From NCBI RefSeq assembly GCF_003576245.1, contig NZ_QWGA01000006.1, positions 213,081-277,080 of the forward strand: a stretch of DNA of 64,000 bases, written 5' to 3'. Each line of letters opens with the position of its first letter. The stretch's first letter is position 1. A program made the position numbers and the translations under genes. This document shows positions 37,469-45,799 of this stretch, in pieces. This DNA comes from Henriciella algicola (GTDB taxonomy: Bacteria > Pseudomonadota > Alphaproteobacteria > Caulobacterales > Hyphomonadaceae). Under the pieces are notes generated by a model. The model searched no databases, was not told the DNA's origin, and saw only the letters and a program-made list of their open reading frames with translations.

Positions 37469-38445
37469 ACCATCAACCTACAGTCACGGTCGTGATGCCG
37501 GTCTACAACACAGCCGCATATGTCGAGGCCGCAATCGATTCAGTGCTCGATCAGACCTTTGAAGACTTCGAGCTTCTGATCATTGATGACGAAGGCGGCG
37601 ACGAGTCGGTCACGCTTTGTCGGGCCTATAGCGACCCTCGGATTCGTATAATCTCACAGCAGAATCGCGGCCTCGCCGGCGCGCGCAACACTGGCATACA
37701 CCATGCCGAAGGCGAGTTTATCGCCTTTCTGGATTCAGACGATATCTGGGCGCCGGAAAAGCTTCAGAACCATGTCCGGCATTTGCTAGAAAACCCCAAA
37801 GTCGGGGTGAGCTATGCTGCGTCCATCACCATTGATGATGAGGATCAGGAACTCCGCATCGTTCAACGCCCAAGACTTCGCAATATCAAGGCGCAGCATG
37901 TGTTTCTTCGCAATCCGGTGGGCAACGGGTCTGCCCCTGTCATTCGCCGCGACGTCTTCGACGATATCGCGTTCAGAGCCGCGAAAGATGACCGCCTCAG
38001 CTATTTCGATGAGAACTTTCGTCAGTCGGAAGACATCGAATGCTGGATGCGGATTGCCCTTACGACCGATTGGCAATTCGAAGGCATCGAAGGCGCCTAT
38101 ACACTTTACCGCATCAACGAGGGCGGGCTTTCAGCGAACATCGTCCGGCAATTCGAAACATGGGACCGGGTTCGCAATAAAGTCTCGGCAATCGACGAAG
38201 GCTTCGCGCGCCGCTGGGCGCCGGTCGCCGAAGGGTTTCAGCTTCGCTATCTCGCACGCCGGTGCATTCGCCTGAATGACGGGGCAATGGCGCTGTCCCT
38301 GATGAAGGACGCCCTGATGCGCAGTCCATCCATCCTTCTGCGTGAACCCGCCAAGACCCTCACCACACTTGGAGCGGCAATCGCGCTTCGCACCATGCCG
38401 GTCGTCGCAGGCCGCTCGTTCAACGCCGTCCTGAAGAAAGGATAA
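37465..38445 (+). CDS. family-2 glycosyltransferase (326 aa)
   Basis: ATG 37465 overlaps the previous stop. The motifs TVTVVMPVYNTAAYVEAAI, ELLIIDDEGGDESV and FLDSDDIWAPEKL define a GT-A family-2 enzyme. It ends in a helical region with the same RYLARRCIRL pattern as the preceding gene (RYLARRALRL), supporting a common origin. It should add a further sugar to the repeat unit. The donor is unknown. Confidence 0.92.
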   Translation: MNHQPTVTVVMPVYNTAAYVEAAIDSVLDQTFEDFELLIIDDEGGDESVTLCRAYSDPRIRIISQQNRGLAGARNTGIHHAEGEFIAFLDSDDIWAPEKLQNHVRHLLENPKVGVSYAASITIDDEDQELRIVQRPRLRNIKAQHVFLRNPVGNGSAPVIRRDVFDDIAFRAAKDDRLSYFDENFRQSEDIECWMRIALTTDWQFEGIEGAYTLYRINEGGLSANIVRQFETWDRVRNKVSAIDEGFARRWAPVAEGFQLRYLARRCIRLNDGAMALSLMKDALMRSPSILLREPAKTLTTLGAAIALRTMPVVAGRSFNAVLKKG

Positions 38446-38449
38446 GCCA

Positions 38450-39454
38450 ATGTCCTATCGCCGCATCGTTCACCTGATCGACGACACAGCCATGGGCGGC
38501 GTTACACGCGCGCTCGACAATTTCTCGGACCCACGCCTGAAGGCGCTGGGACATCATGAAGTGGCCGATATTCGCGCGGGGCTTCCGAAAGCGAGCGGCC
38601 CGGACGACATTGCGGTGATCCATTTTACCGCAAACTGGCGCAAGCTCCCCCTGCTCGCGAACATCCGCTTCCGCGGCCGTTTCAGCCGTGTGATCCTGAT
38701 CGAACATACGTACACGGACGGCTTCGAGCGATTCTGCGTTCTCAATCAGGCGCGTTTCAGGTCTATGCTGCGCCAGGCTTACAGATTTGCTGACACAATC
38801 ATCGCGGTCTCACAGGATCAGGGGCGGTGGATGCAAGAGGCGCATCTTGCGCACGCGGCGAAAGTCGAGGTGATCGGCCAGGCTCGCAATGTTGGTGAGC
38901 TGATGAATTTGCCGCTCATCCAGCGTTCGACCGGGCCGCTCAGGATTGGCGCATTCGGGCGCTTCCACGAACAGAAAGGCTTCGACCTTCTGATCAAGGC
39001 CATGTCCCGGATTTCGCCTGACACGGCACATCTGCATCTGGCTGGTGACGGGCCTCAAATGGCTGCGCTCACCGAATTGGCCTCTGGTCTTGATCACGTG
39101 CAGATCGATGAAGCTTTCGCCTCACCCAAGGCATTTCTGGACAGCGTGGATGTCGTCGCTATCCCGTCGCGTTGGGAAGCGTTCGGTCTTGTCGGTTCTG
39201 AAGCCCGCGCAGCTGGCCGGCCAATCATCGCCGCCGACGTCGATGGTTTGCGTCAACAGATCGCAGATCACAGCTACGCACACCGGGTTTCGGACATCTA
39301 TGACCTGCAGCGTGCAATCGAACATGCAGCCGCAGATCCGTTCATCCAGAACCGGGGATTACGCGCCCGCGCCCATGTCGACGATGAGTATGACCAGATG
39401 ATTGATGCGTGGACCGGACTGCTGTCCGAGGACGCACAGGCCTTGAGCGCCTGA
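38450..39454 (+). CDS. family-4 glycosyltransferase (334 aa)
   Basis: The GT-B pattern is shown by the N-terminal glycine region IDDTAMGGVTRAL and by the C-terminal donor-binding half: FGRFHEQKGFDLLIKAM, HLHLAGDGPQ and SRWEAFGLVGSEARAAGRPI, which includes the EX7E-like motif. The ribosome site AAGGA lies 10 bases before the ATG. It is the last gene of the flippase operon; a hairpin at 39484-39513 separates it from the convergent polymerase gene. Confidence 0.92.
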   Translation: MSYRRIVHLIDDTAMGGVTRALDNFSDPRLKALGHHEVADIRAGLPKASGPDDIAVIHFTANWRKLPLLANIRFRGRFSRVILIEHTYTDGFERFCVLNQARFRSMLRQAYRFADTIIAVSQDQGRWMQEAHLAHAAKVEVIGQARNVGELMNLPLIQRSTGPLRIGAFGRFHEQKGFDLLIKAMSRISPDTAHLHLAGDGPQMAALTELASGLDHVQIDEAFASPKAFLDSVDVVAIPSRWEAFGLVGSEARAAGRPIIAADVDGLRQQIADHSYAHRVSDIYDLQRAIEHAAADPFIQNRGLRARAHVDDEYDQMIDAWTGLLSEDAQALSA

Positions 39455-39483
39455 CGGGTTTTCCGAGCTCAGGACACATTTGA

Positions 39484-39513
39484 AGGGCGCTGCGGTCCCA
39501 ATCGCGGCGCCCT
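39484..39513. terminator. hairpin between convergent EPS genes
   Basis: AGGGCGC (39484-39490) pairs with GCGCCCT (39507-39513), extended by four more pairs including one wobble. It lies between two convergent stops. T runs are weak on both sides. Confidence 0.45.
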
Positions 39514-40809
39514 CTATGTTTGCGCGGTGTCCAGCTTACCAAGCGCTGCCACTTCGCGGGACGCGATCCCCATGACCAACAAGCCCGGCCACATCAGATA
39601 GGACAGTATCTCCAAATTCTCGCCGATCGAATAGAACGTCATCAGCAGAACCATTGCGAGAGCAACCTGTCCTGCACGTGATCTCGCAAAAGCGAGCAGC
39701 GTAAATTCAATGAGGCTCCACGCCAGCGGAACTGCGAGCGCGAGGACGCCGACAAGGCCTTTCACGAAGAGCAGACCATACCAGGTATGGTGACTACCAA
39801 TCGGCATGAACTCGACAAAGTGCGGCCCTCGCTCAACGACGCCATGTCCGAATATCGGCGCCTCCGTCCACCAGCGGTGCACCGCGATTTCACCCAATGC
39901 CTCGCGCACCCGCGTGGAATCCGCGCGCATGGACTTTACCGAATTGAGTGTTGCATCAATCGTATCAAGGATGCCTTGGGCGAAAGGCGTCAGAAGAAAC
40001 AGGCCAGCTGCCGCCAGCAGCCAGAGGCCCGGACGGCGCGCCTCGCCAATCGCGACCACCAGTGGCCAGATGAACAGCGCAGCCGCGATAGCAAGCCGCG
40101 ACTTCGAAAACACGATGATGCAAAGCGCTGATACGATCCCGATCCACTTCCAGAGCTTTCGCCGGTCTGCGAGGGCGAAGATCAGGTACATATTGCCAAT
40201 CAGCCCGGCCGCGGGCGACCACGGCGTGAAGTAGCGCAGCCGCGTCGAGCCGTCAGTGGGCTCGATCGAATAAAGCTGGATCGCAAAGAATTCCGGTCCG
40301 GGCCCGCCCACAAGTTTCAGCGGGGATACAAAGATGACCTCGGGCAGACCGAGCTTTGGCGCAAGCAGCAACAAAGGTGTCAGGATGAGCGAGCCGAGCG
40401 CGACGATGCTTGCGGCTCTGATTACGGTTTCCAACCTGATATTGAGACACGCGCCGATTAGCGGAAAGAGCGCAAGCAGCGCCCAACCCTTCGCCCACCC
40501 GATCGTCGATTTGATCGTCTGACCCACGCTCAGATTATTGTTGGCGTGCCCGATCTCGAGGGCCAGCAGCATAACCAGCATGCCAAGGATCCAGACCCAG
40601 ACGCCGGCGGGAATACTATGCGAGGGACGGACCGCTAGGCCGGAGCCGCCGACATAAAACCTCGCCAGCAGCAAGCCCGTCAGGCCAACGCCGAGCACGG
40701 GCCCAAGCACGTAGAGCCCACCAACCAGGTAGACCAGCCAAGTCGCCGCCAGGGCGGCGAAGACTACAAGGTCTTCAGGAGCGCGCGAATGATGGGCAGT
40801 CTGATCCAC
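39514..40809 (-). CDS. O-antigen ligase/polymerase-like membrane protein (431 aa)
   Basis: About eleven hydrophobic segments with a large polar loop in the C-terminal half (about residues 285-345: VREALGEIAVHRWWTEAPIFGHGVVERG ends in a WaaL-like GHG region with the following HHTWYGLLFVKGLVGV motif) identify the Wzy/WaaL superfamily. In this locus, with flippase and chain-length protein, a Wzy-type polymerase is the likely role. It overlaps the chain-length gene by 46 bases, a long overlap that suggests tight coupling or a start slightly further in, but no later ATG lies before the first helix. Confidence 0.85.
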   Translation of the reverse strand: MDQTAHHSRAPEDLVVFAALAATWLVYLVGGLYVLGPVLGVGLTGLLLARFYVGGSGLAVRPSHSIPAGVWVWILGMLVMLLALEIGHANNNLSVGQTIKSTIGWAKGWALLALFPLIGACLNIRLETVIRAASIVALGSLILTPLLLLAPKLGLPEVIFVSPLKLVGGPGPEFFAIQLYSIEPTDGSTRLRYFTPWSPAAGLIGNMYLIFALADRRKLWKWIGIVSALCIIVFSKSRLAIAAALFIWPLVVAIGEARRPGLWLLAAAGLFLLTPFAQGILDTIDATLNSVKSMRADSTRVREALGEIAVHRWWTEAPIFGHGVVERGPHFVEFMPIGSHHTWYGLLFVKGLVGVLALAVPLAWSLIEFTLLAFARSRAGQVALAMVLLMTFYSIGENLEILSYLMWPGLLVMGIASREVAALGKLDTAQT

Positions 40810-42140
40810 AGCAGGGCAAGTCCAATGGCAAACAGGAACATCACGGCGAAGGTGCCGAGAGCGAGAAACTTTTTCGAAGGCGTCGCCGGACTTTCTGGCA
40901 GTCCTGGCACTTCGATGGTCTGGGTCAGAGGATAGGATGCGAACGTATCGGTGCGGTTTGCATCAAGCTGCGCGAGCGCCGACGCGAAGACCGTTTCTGC
41001 GACCTGATGATCGCGCATCAGCGCATCAAGCTCCGTCGCAGGCCCGGCGAGCGAGGCAACGCGGGTTTGCATTTCCGTGAGCTGATCGCTGAGCACCTCA
41101 TGGCGCTTGCGCGCGCCCGAAAGCTTCGCAGAAGCGCTCACCAGTGACGAGATCAGCTGGGTGCGCTCATCGTCCGACGTGTAGTATTCTTCAGCAACGG
41201 CATGGAAGCGCTCCACGCCGAGCAGACTCTGTCCGCGCACAGCCAGGCCGCGGTGCAAACCAGACTGTTGCTCGATCGCATTCAACATCTCCGGATGATT
41301 TTCACCGTACATCTGTGAGAGTTCTGCCTGCAGCGCATTGGCTTCGGCTCTCGCTGTCGCAATCGACTGGAAACTCGGGTCCGAAAGCAATGAGAGGATG
41401 TCGGCTGCTTCCTCCGGCCCAAGTTCAAGAATGGATGAGAGGCGGGTGATTTCGCTTTCTGCCACACTTGCCTCTGTCGACGCCTGACTGATCTCCAGGC
41501 GCAAGAGTTCGGTCTGCGAGACGATATCCTGAAACTGGTTCGTGGACGTTAGTCCGTATTCTGACTGGAAGGCGATGATCCTCGCACGCGCCTCTTCGAC
41601 CGCCTGCTCAAAGCCAGCAATCGCTGTCTCATAAGCCTGGCGCCGCAGGTCCTGCTCTTCCTCGCGAAGAGTGGCCACTTCCTGTTCGAAAACGGCATGC
41701 CATGTCTCAGCAAGCAATTTGGCTCGCCCGGGGGAATCGGATCTCACAGAGACGAAAATGAGGTTCGTTTGATTGGCGAGACGAATGGATGGCGCCGGGG
41801 TTTCGGCAATCGTCTGGCCCATCCGTTCGGCCACCATGCCCCGCAGACGGTACGACTGGAAAATGCGCTTATAATTTTCGGTCGGGCTAAGCGTATGGTC
41901 CCCAAATGGCGACGAGGCATTGCTGCTGGCTTGCCCCAGGGAGTCGAGGTTGACCGACGTTGACTGCCCTGCCCCAGGCAAGATCAACGTGAAACCGCTC
42001 TCATAGGCACGCGGTGTGAAGACATAAATTGCGTCTGCGAGCGCGAGTATCACGCTCCAGCCGATGGCGAGCACCGCAAGATACCGCAGAAAGCGGCCAG
42101 CCGCGGGCCCGCCGCGCAGGAAGCTCCAGCTGCGGGTCAA
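40764..42140 (-). CDS. polysaccharide chain-length determinant, Wzz/GumC type without kinase (458 aa)
   Basis: One membrane helix near the N-terminus (about residues 18-38) and one near the C-terminus (about 428-448) flank a periplasmic, largely coiled-coil region, including EEQDLRRQAYETAIAGFEQA. This is the Wzz/GumC architecture; a proline-rich motif LPESPATPSKKFLALG precedes the last helix as usual. There is no Walker tyrosine-kinase domain, and no separate one was found nearby. It overlaps the Wza-type gene by 4 bases. Confidence 0.9.
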   Translation of the reverse strand: MTRSWSFLRGGPAAGRFLRYLAVLAIGWSVILALADAIYVFTPRAYESGFTLILPGAGQSTSVNLDSLGQASSNASSPFGDHTLSPTENYKRIFQSYRLRGMVAERMGQTIAETPAPSIRLANQTNLIFVSVRSDSPGRAKLLAETWHAVFEQEVATLREEEQDLRRQAYETAIAGFEQAVEEARARIIAFQSEYGLTSTNQFQDIVSQTELLRLEISQASTEASVAESEITRLSSILELGPEEAADILSLLSDPSFQSIATARAEANALQAELSQMYGENHPEMLNAIEQQSGLHRGLAVRGQSLLGVERFHAVAEEYYTSDDERTQLISSLVSASAKLSGARKRHEVLSDQLTEMQTRVASLAGPATELDALMRDHQVAETVFASALAQLDANRTDTFASYPLTQTIEVPGLPESPATPSKKFLALGTFAVMFLFAIGLALLWIRLPIIRALLKTL

Positions 42141-43354
42141 TTTGCGAGCCCGCCGATGATCGCAGCGTTGAGAGCAGGCGCTGCAACTTCAGAAACCATC
42201 GCGATCACGTCGCGAACGTTGGTGACGTGAGAGTCGTAACAGGCGATTGCATCGTTCGGCAGCAATACCGGATTATAATCGTCGCGATTGGCGCTGCGCA
42301 CGAGCTTCTCGATCGATCGAGCAACCACTTCGCTTTCGCCCGTGATCGGGTTGCGAGATATGAGCACGCCCCAGCGACCGGCATTCGTCGCCTGGAGGCC
42401 GCCCACGCAATTGGCAGAGACGAGGCCCTGCAGGAAGCGTGTACCATAAGGCAGCCGCGTCGCGTCCTGTCCAATCGCCGATGCCGCGTTAGACGCCGCC
42501 GGCTGGGTGAGATTGGACATGAAGACCCGGATGCCCGGCGGCGTTATGCGCGAAGGACGCGCAAGCGCCATCTGGAAACAGCCTCGCGACGGCACGTGGA
42601 TACGGTCACCGGCAATCAGAAGCGGGTCATCCATTGCTCCGCCATTCAGCGCGCCGGACATATCGAACACACGGCGTCTGCCGTTTCTGACAAGCACAAT
42701 ATTTCGAACGTCCGCATCAGGACGAACTCCTGCGGCGGCGAAAAGCGCCGAGGAGAGCGAGCGTTGAAAGGCAATGTCGCCTGCGGCCGAGACACGCTCT
42801 GCCGGGGTATCATCTGCATCGCGCTGATTGAGCAGAACGTCACCAGCCTGGAATACAGCGCCCGACACAGAGACTTGAATCGGCGCCCATTCAAGAACGG
42901 ACACGCTGGCGCGGGCGAAGCCGGGCTTATAGTAGCCGCCCTCCACAAGAAGCCGCGCAATGATGGTCTCCAGCTGCGAAGTCGACATGCCCGATGCGGG
43001 CAGGTCACCGATGAATGGCAGGCGCACATAGCCGTTCGGCCCGATCACATAGTCTCCCCCAAAATCATCCTCACGCGGAAGATCGACACGCAGAAGATCA
43101 CCCGGCGAGAAGAGCTGCGGTTCATCGAATGAAGCGCCGAGACCTGCGTCAACCGGTTGTCCGGCCAGCGCGATATCAAGATCCGCACACCTCGCCTGGT
43201 TTGCGATGCGGGCCGTATTGGTTACCTCCAGCGCGTTCTGACGCTCAGCCTGATAGCCATGATGGTTCATGTCGACAGTGTTGGCCGGACGAACAAAGGA
43301 CGAAGTGCAGCCCGCCAGGCTCGCCACGGCCAGGAGAAGCAAGGTCCTACGCAT
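42137..43354 (-). CDS. Wza-type polysaccharide export lipoprotein (405 aa)
   Basis: The signal ends in the lipobox LAGC (Cys about residue 16), so the mature protein is lipid-anchored in the outer membrane. FSPGDLLRVDLPREDDFGGDYVIGPNGYVRLPFIG is the Poly_export domain split around residues 85-125, followed by SLBB-like domains (QVSVSGAVFQAGDV; NIVLVRNGRRRVFDM). ATG 43354 is chosen; a GTG at 43366 also fits. It forms the outer-membrane channel for the polysaccharide with the Wzz-type protein. Its start lies within the end of a small upstream gene. Confidence 0.9.
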   Translation of the reverse strand: MRRTLLLLAVASLAGCTSSFVRPANTVDMNHHGYQAERQNALEVTNTARIANQARCADLDIALAGQPVDAGLGASFDEPQLFSPGDLLRVDLPREDDFGGDYVIGPNGYVRLPFIGDLPASGMSTSQLETIIARLLVEGGYYKPGFARASVSVLEWAPIQVSVSGAVFQAGDVLLNQRDADDTPAERVSAAGDIAFQRSLSSALFAAAGVRPDADVRNIVLVRNGRRRVFDMSGALNGGAMDDPLLIAGDRIHVPSRGCFQMALARPSRITPPGIRVFMSNLTQPAASNAASAIGQDATRLPYGTRFLQGLVSANCVGGLQATNAGRWGVLISRNPITGESEVVARSIEKLVRSANRDDYNPVLLPNDAIACYDSHVTNVRDVIAMVSEVAAPALNAAIIGGLAN

Positions 43355-43556
43355 GTTTCGGCTCACCGTTCAGGCAGCGGAACATGGCGCGCTTGGCAGA
43401 CCGGCACTCCGTGTTGATGGTCTTGATCAGGCCAGTTGAGTTGGCGGAGGTGCAGACGCTGACATAATCATCAGCGGCGACCAACACCGCATTCAGCACG
43501 TTCTCAAAGAAGCGCTCTTCCTGCCTGGACCTCACACTGAAAACAAAACTTGCCAT
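43347..43556 (-). CDS. small hypothetical protein preceding the export gene (69 aa)
   Basis: The ATG at 43556 has a GGAGG ribosome site and its stop overlaps the Wza-type gene start, so it is the first gene of the export operon. It has no signal peptide; two Cys residues (VCTSANS and TECRSAK) are 18 apart, and CLNGEPKHA ends the chain. The N-terminal SFVFSVRSRQEERFFEN reads like a regulatory or assembly protein. I do not recognise the family. Confidence 0.65.
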   Translation of the reverse strand: MASFVFSVRSRQEERFFENVLNAVLVAADDYVSVCTSANSTGLIKTINTECRSAKRAMFRCLNGEPKHA

Positions 43557-43682
43557 GAACCGCCTCCAATCCGTTTGGAGGAGTTACTTGCAAGCTACAC
43601 AACCACTTCAAAGAACGCTTTGAATTCAGAGCGCTAACGTATCTGGCGCGTTGATCTGGCGAATACGAACCGCGTAATGCCA

Positions 43683-43712
43683 CGCAAAATGCGGGACTTT
43701 TCGCATTTTGCA
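43683..43712. promoter_or_regulatory. two facing YGCA-N3-TGCR sites upstream of the export operon
   Basis: CGCAAAATGCG (43683-43693) and CGCATTTTGCA (43702-43712) form an inverted pair separated by 8 bases, about 130 bases upstream of the small gene and Wza-type operon. The motif recurs at 33428-33482 and 35067-35119. The rest of 43557-43921 shows no gene. Confidence 0.6.
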
Positions 43713-43921
43713 GGACCGGGACAGCTCGCTCTCAAGGCGCCGAATGCTAAGGCCTCTTGTCTACAAGACTGGCCGACCACCCATCTCGTTGCGCATCAGC
43801 CGACCTGCGCGGGCGGGTCGTCTGACAGTACGACGTTGAGGATATAGCGATGGGGAAACTGGCTGGCGGTGCTGTCAGTCTAATGCAAACCGGTCTCCAG
43901 CATCGCTAGACGCGCCCCGCC

Positions 43922-44625
43922 CTATCCAGCCAAAAGTTGACGCCATTCGAGGAGGGCTGCGTCGCGGTTTGATTCAAACGTCTGGCGGCGGATGATGTGG
44001 CGGTCGAGATTGAAGTGGTTGTGAAATGAGGCATGCGTCGAAGCGAATTTCTGAAGGTTCGACATCCGCCTGAATCTAAGCATTGCTCGCTCCGTCGGCG
44101 GAATGGCAAGAGCGAATTCTCCGCTGAATTACTGAGGTGACGACCGACCTCCTGGCGGTCGAAATTACCGATTTCCTTCATAGCAGCGCAATAGGATCTG
44201 AGCCGATCGGTGACGACAGTCCGCGGCGCACCGTACCGCTTCATCGCTTTTCTGAAAAACCGCAAGGCCCCTGTTTTATCGCGAGTTTTCGTGATCTAGC
44301 TTTCCAACACGTCGCCCTCATGGTCGAGAGCCCGTCAAAGATAGTAGGTCTCTCCGCTGATCTTCACCAAGATCTCGTCGAGGTGCCACTGCCATTGACT
44401 GATTTTCCCCATATAGTTCGCACGGCCAACGCGGACCTTGCCGGCAAACATAGGGCCCAAGCGATCAATCCAGAGCCTCATGCTCTCGTGGCAGATATCA
44501 ATTCCGCGCTCATGGAGCAGGTCTTCGACATTCCGAAGTGAGAGCGGAAATCGCACATACATCATGACTGCAAGCTGGATGATCGCCGGTTATGTCTCGA
44601 AATAGCGAAACGGATCTTTGAACAT
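43922..44625 (-). pseudogene. decayed IS6-family transposase
   Basis: Reading from ATG 44625 gives MFKDPFRYFET, a stop, then PAIIQLAVMMYVRFPLSL and IDRLGPMFAGKVRVG, typical of the IS6/IS26 DDE transposase. Two further stops replace a Trp (YYL*RALDHEGDVLES) and a following residue, and a frameshift near 44100 moves the last part (FHNHFNLDRHIIRRQTF) to another frame. So at least three nonsense changes and one frameshift are present, and the element is dead. The catalytic region VVTDRLRSYCAAMKEIG survives. I could not find clear terminal inverted repeats. It marks the junction between the polysaccharide locus and the accessory region. Confidence 0.88.
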
Positions 44626-44790
44626 GAGGTGACGCTAGCCTCATCGCCCTACCCGCTCAATCGGCCCCTTCCGCTGACAATACTCTTTCCTGAGATCGGT
44701 ATATCTGTCACCCGGGCCTCCGCCGCAGACAAGATATTTCATCTCGGTCTTCAGAGAAGCGACAGTAGTCGCGTGTAACGAAACGGAATC

Positions 44791-44958
44791 CTAAACCAGA
44801 AACCAGTCGGTAAAATCCATTTCAAGACAGGCAAGCCCCTCAAGCGAAGCCTGAGGAGCATAGCTGTCGAGCAAAGGGGGCAGCGCCTCTTCGTCGAACA
44901 TCGACATATCGAGCGGGGTCATCAAATAGGCGTTCCTTTGCTTTTGTCCGCTAATCAT
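44791..44958 (-). CDS. candidate 55-aa peptide, last gene of an oxygenase-SDR set
   Basis: The frame is open further upstream (to 45081, overlapping the SDR gene), but the ATG at 44958 gives a 55-aa product with a plausible precursor look: an acidic middle MTPLDMSMFDEEALPPLLD and a hydrophobic, aromatic tail ending CLEMDFTDWFLV. It follows the SDR gene by 67 bases in the same orientation. With an amino-acid-hydroxylating oxygenase and a beta-hydroxy-acid dehydrogenase upstream, it could be a modified peptide; equally it may be a chance frame. The ribosome site is weak. Confidence 0.35.
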   Translation of the reverse strand: MISGQKQRNAYLMTPLDMSMFDEEALPPLLDSYAPQASLEGLACLEMDFTDWFLV

Positions 44959-45025
44959 CAGCTTCTGCCTTTGCGGTCCAGAACCTTGCTTCCATTTAGG
45001 CGACCAGGCTCCTCGTCCCGCACCG

Positions 45026-45766
45026 TCACTCTCTCGCAAACTGGAAACCGGATGCAGACTGACCGGTCGCCATGGTCTCAATCAGGTTTACATTGACCCG
45101 CTGAGGCAGGGAGATGACCCATTCAATCTGCGCAGCGATGTCGTCGGCCTGAAGCGGGTCCCAGCCATCATACACGCTGTCCGCCTTGTCCTGGTCACCA
45201 TGGAAGCGGACGAGCGAAAATTCACTCCCGCTTACGCTTCCAGGTTCAATGACGCACACCCTGACCCCCGTACCGTGAATATCCGAGCGAAGATTGCGAC
45301 TGAACTGGCGGATAAAAGCCTTTGTGGCTCCGTAGACGTTTCCACCCCTGTACGGATAGGAGGCTGCGACCGATCCGATATTGACGATCAGCCCTTGATG
45401 GCGGCGAACCATGCTTGACAATACGGGGTGCGTCATCTGGACCAAACCCTTGCAATTGACGTCGATCATGCGGAACCAGTCATCAGGATCGGCATCAAAG
45501 GCAGGATCGGCGCCAAGGGCGAGGCCGGCATTGTTAACGAGGACATCGACGGGGCCTGCCTTCTGTTCGAACTGGCGCACAATATGCTCCACCTGTTCAC
45601 GGTCGGACACATCGGCCACCAACGGTATGATCCGGGGATATTCGTCAGCCAAGGTTTCCAGACGCTCGCCTCGTCTTGCAACTGCGCCAATCGTGTGGGT
45701 CTTGCCGAGCCGCCGAAGCGTTGCCTGTCCAATGCCGCTGCTCGCGCCTGTAATGATGATGTTCAT
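45026..45766 (-). CDS. ydfG: SDR oxidoreductase, YdfG-like (246 aa)
   Basis: TGASSGIG (about residues 6-13) is the nucleotide site, and NIGSVAASYPYRGGNVYGATKAF holds the Ser-Tyr-Lys catalytic set. LVNNAGLALG, FRMIDVNCKGLVQMT and VIEPGSVSGSEFS follow the order and wording of E. coli YdfG, which oxidises serine, L-allo-threonine and 3-hydroxyisobutyrate with NADP. The start is ATG 45766, 33 bases after the oxygenase stop. As a partner of an amino-acid oxygenase it would take a beta-hydroxy group to a ketone. Gene symbol by motif similarity only. Confidence 0.88.
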   Translation of the reverse strand: MNIIITGASSGIGQATLRRLGKTHTIGAVARRGERLETLADEYPRIIPLVADVSDREQVEHIVRQFEQKAGPVDVLVNNAGLALGADPAFDADPDDWFRMIDVNCKGLVQMTHPVLSSMVRRHQGLIVNIGSVAASYPYRGGNVYGATKAFIRQFSRNLRSDIHGTGVRVCVIEPGSVSGSEFSLVRFHGDQDKADSVYDGWDPLQADDIAAQIEWVISLPQRVNVNLIETMATGQSASGFQFARE

Positions 45767-45799
45767 CTTCGATCTCCATTTGTTTGTCGGTGATTGCTG

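Noticed and set aside
42029..43132. 367-codon plus-strand frame across the Wza/Wzz genes
   Set aside because: Antisense to two clear export genes; Arg- and His-rich as expected for a shadow frame in GC-rich DNA.
44137..44541. 134-codon plus-strand frame in the IS remnant
   Set aside because: Antisense to the recognisable transposase pieces.
43700..44790. terminal inverted repeats and target duplication of the IS6-type element
   Set aside because: Several partial matches exist on either side, but none pairs convincingly, so the element ends are not called.
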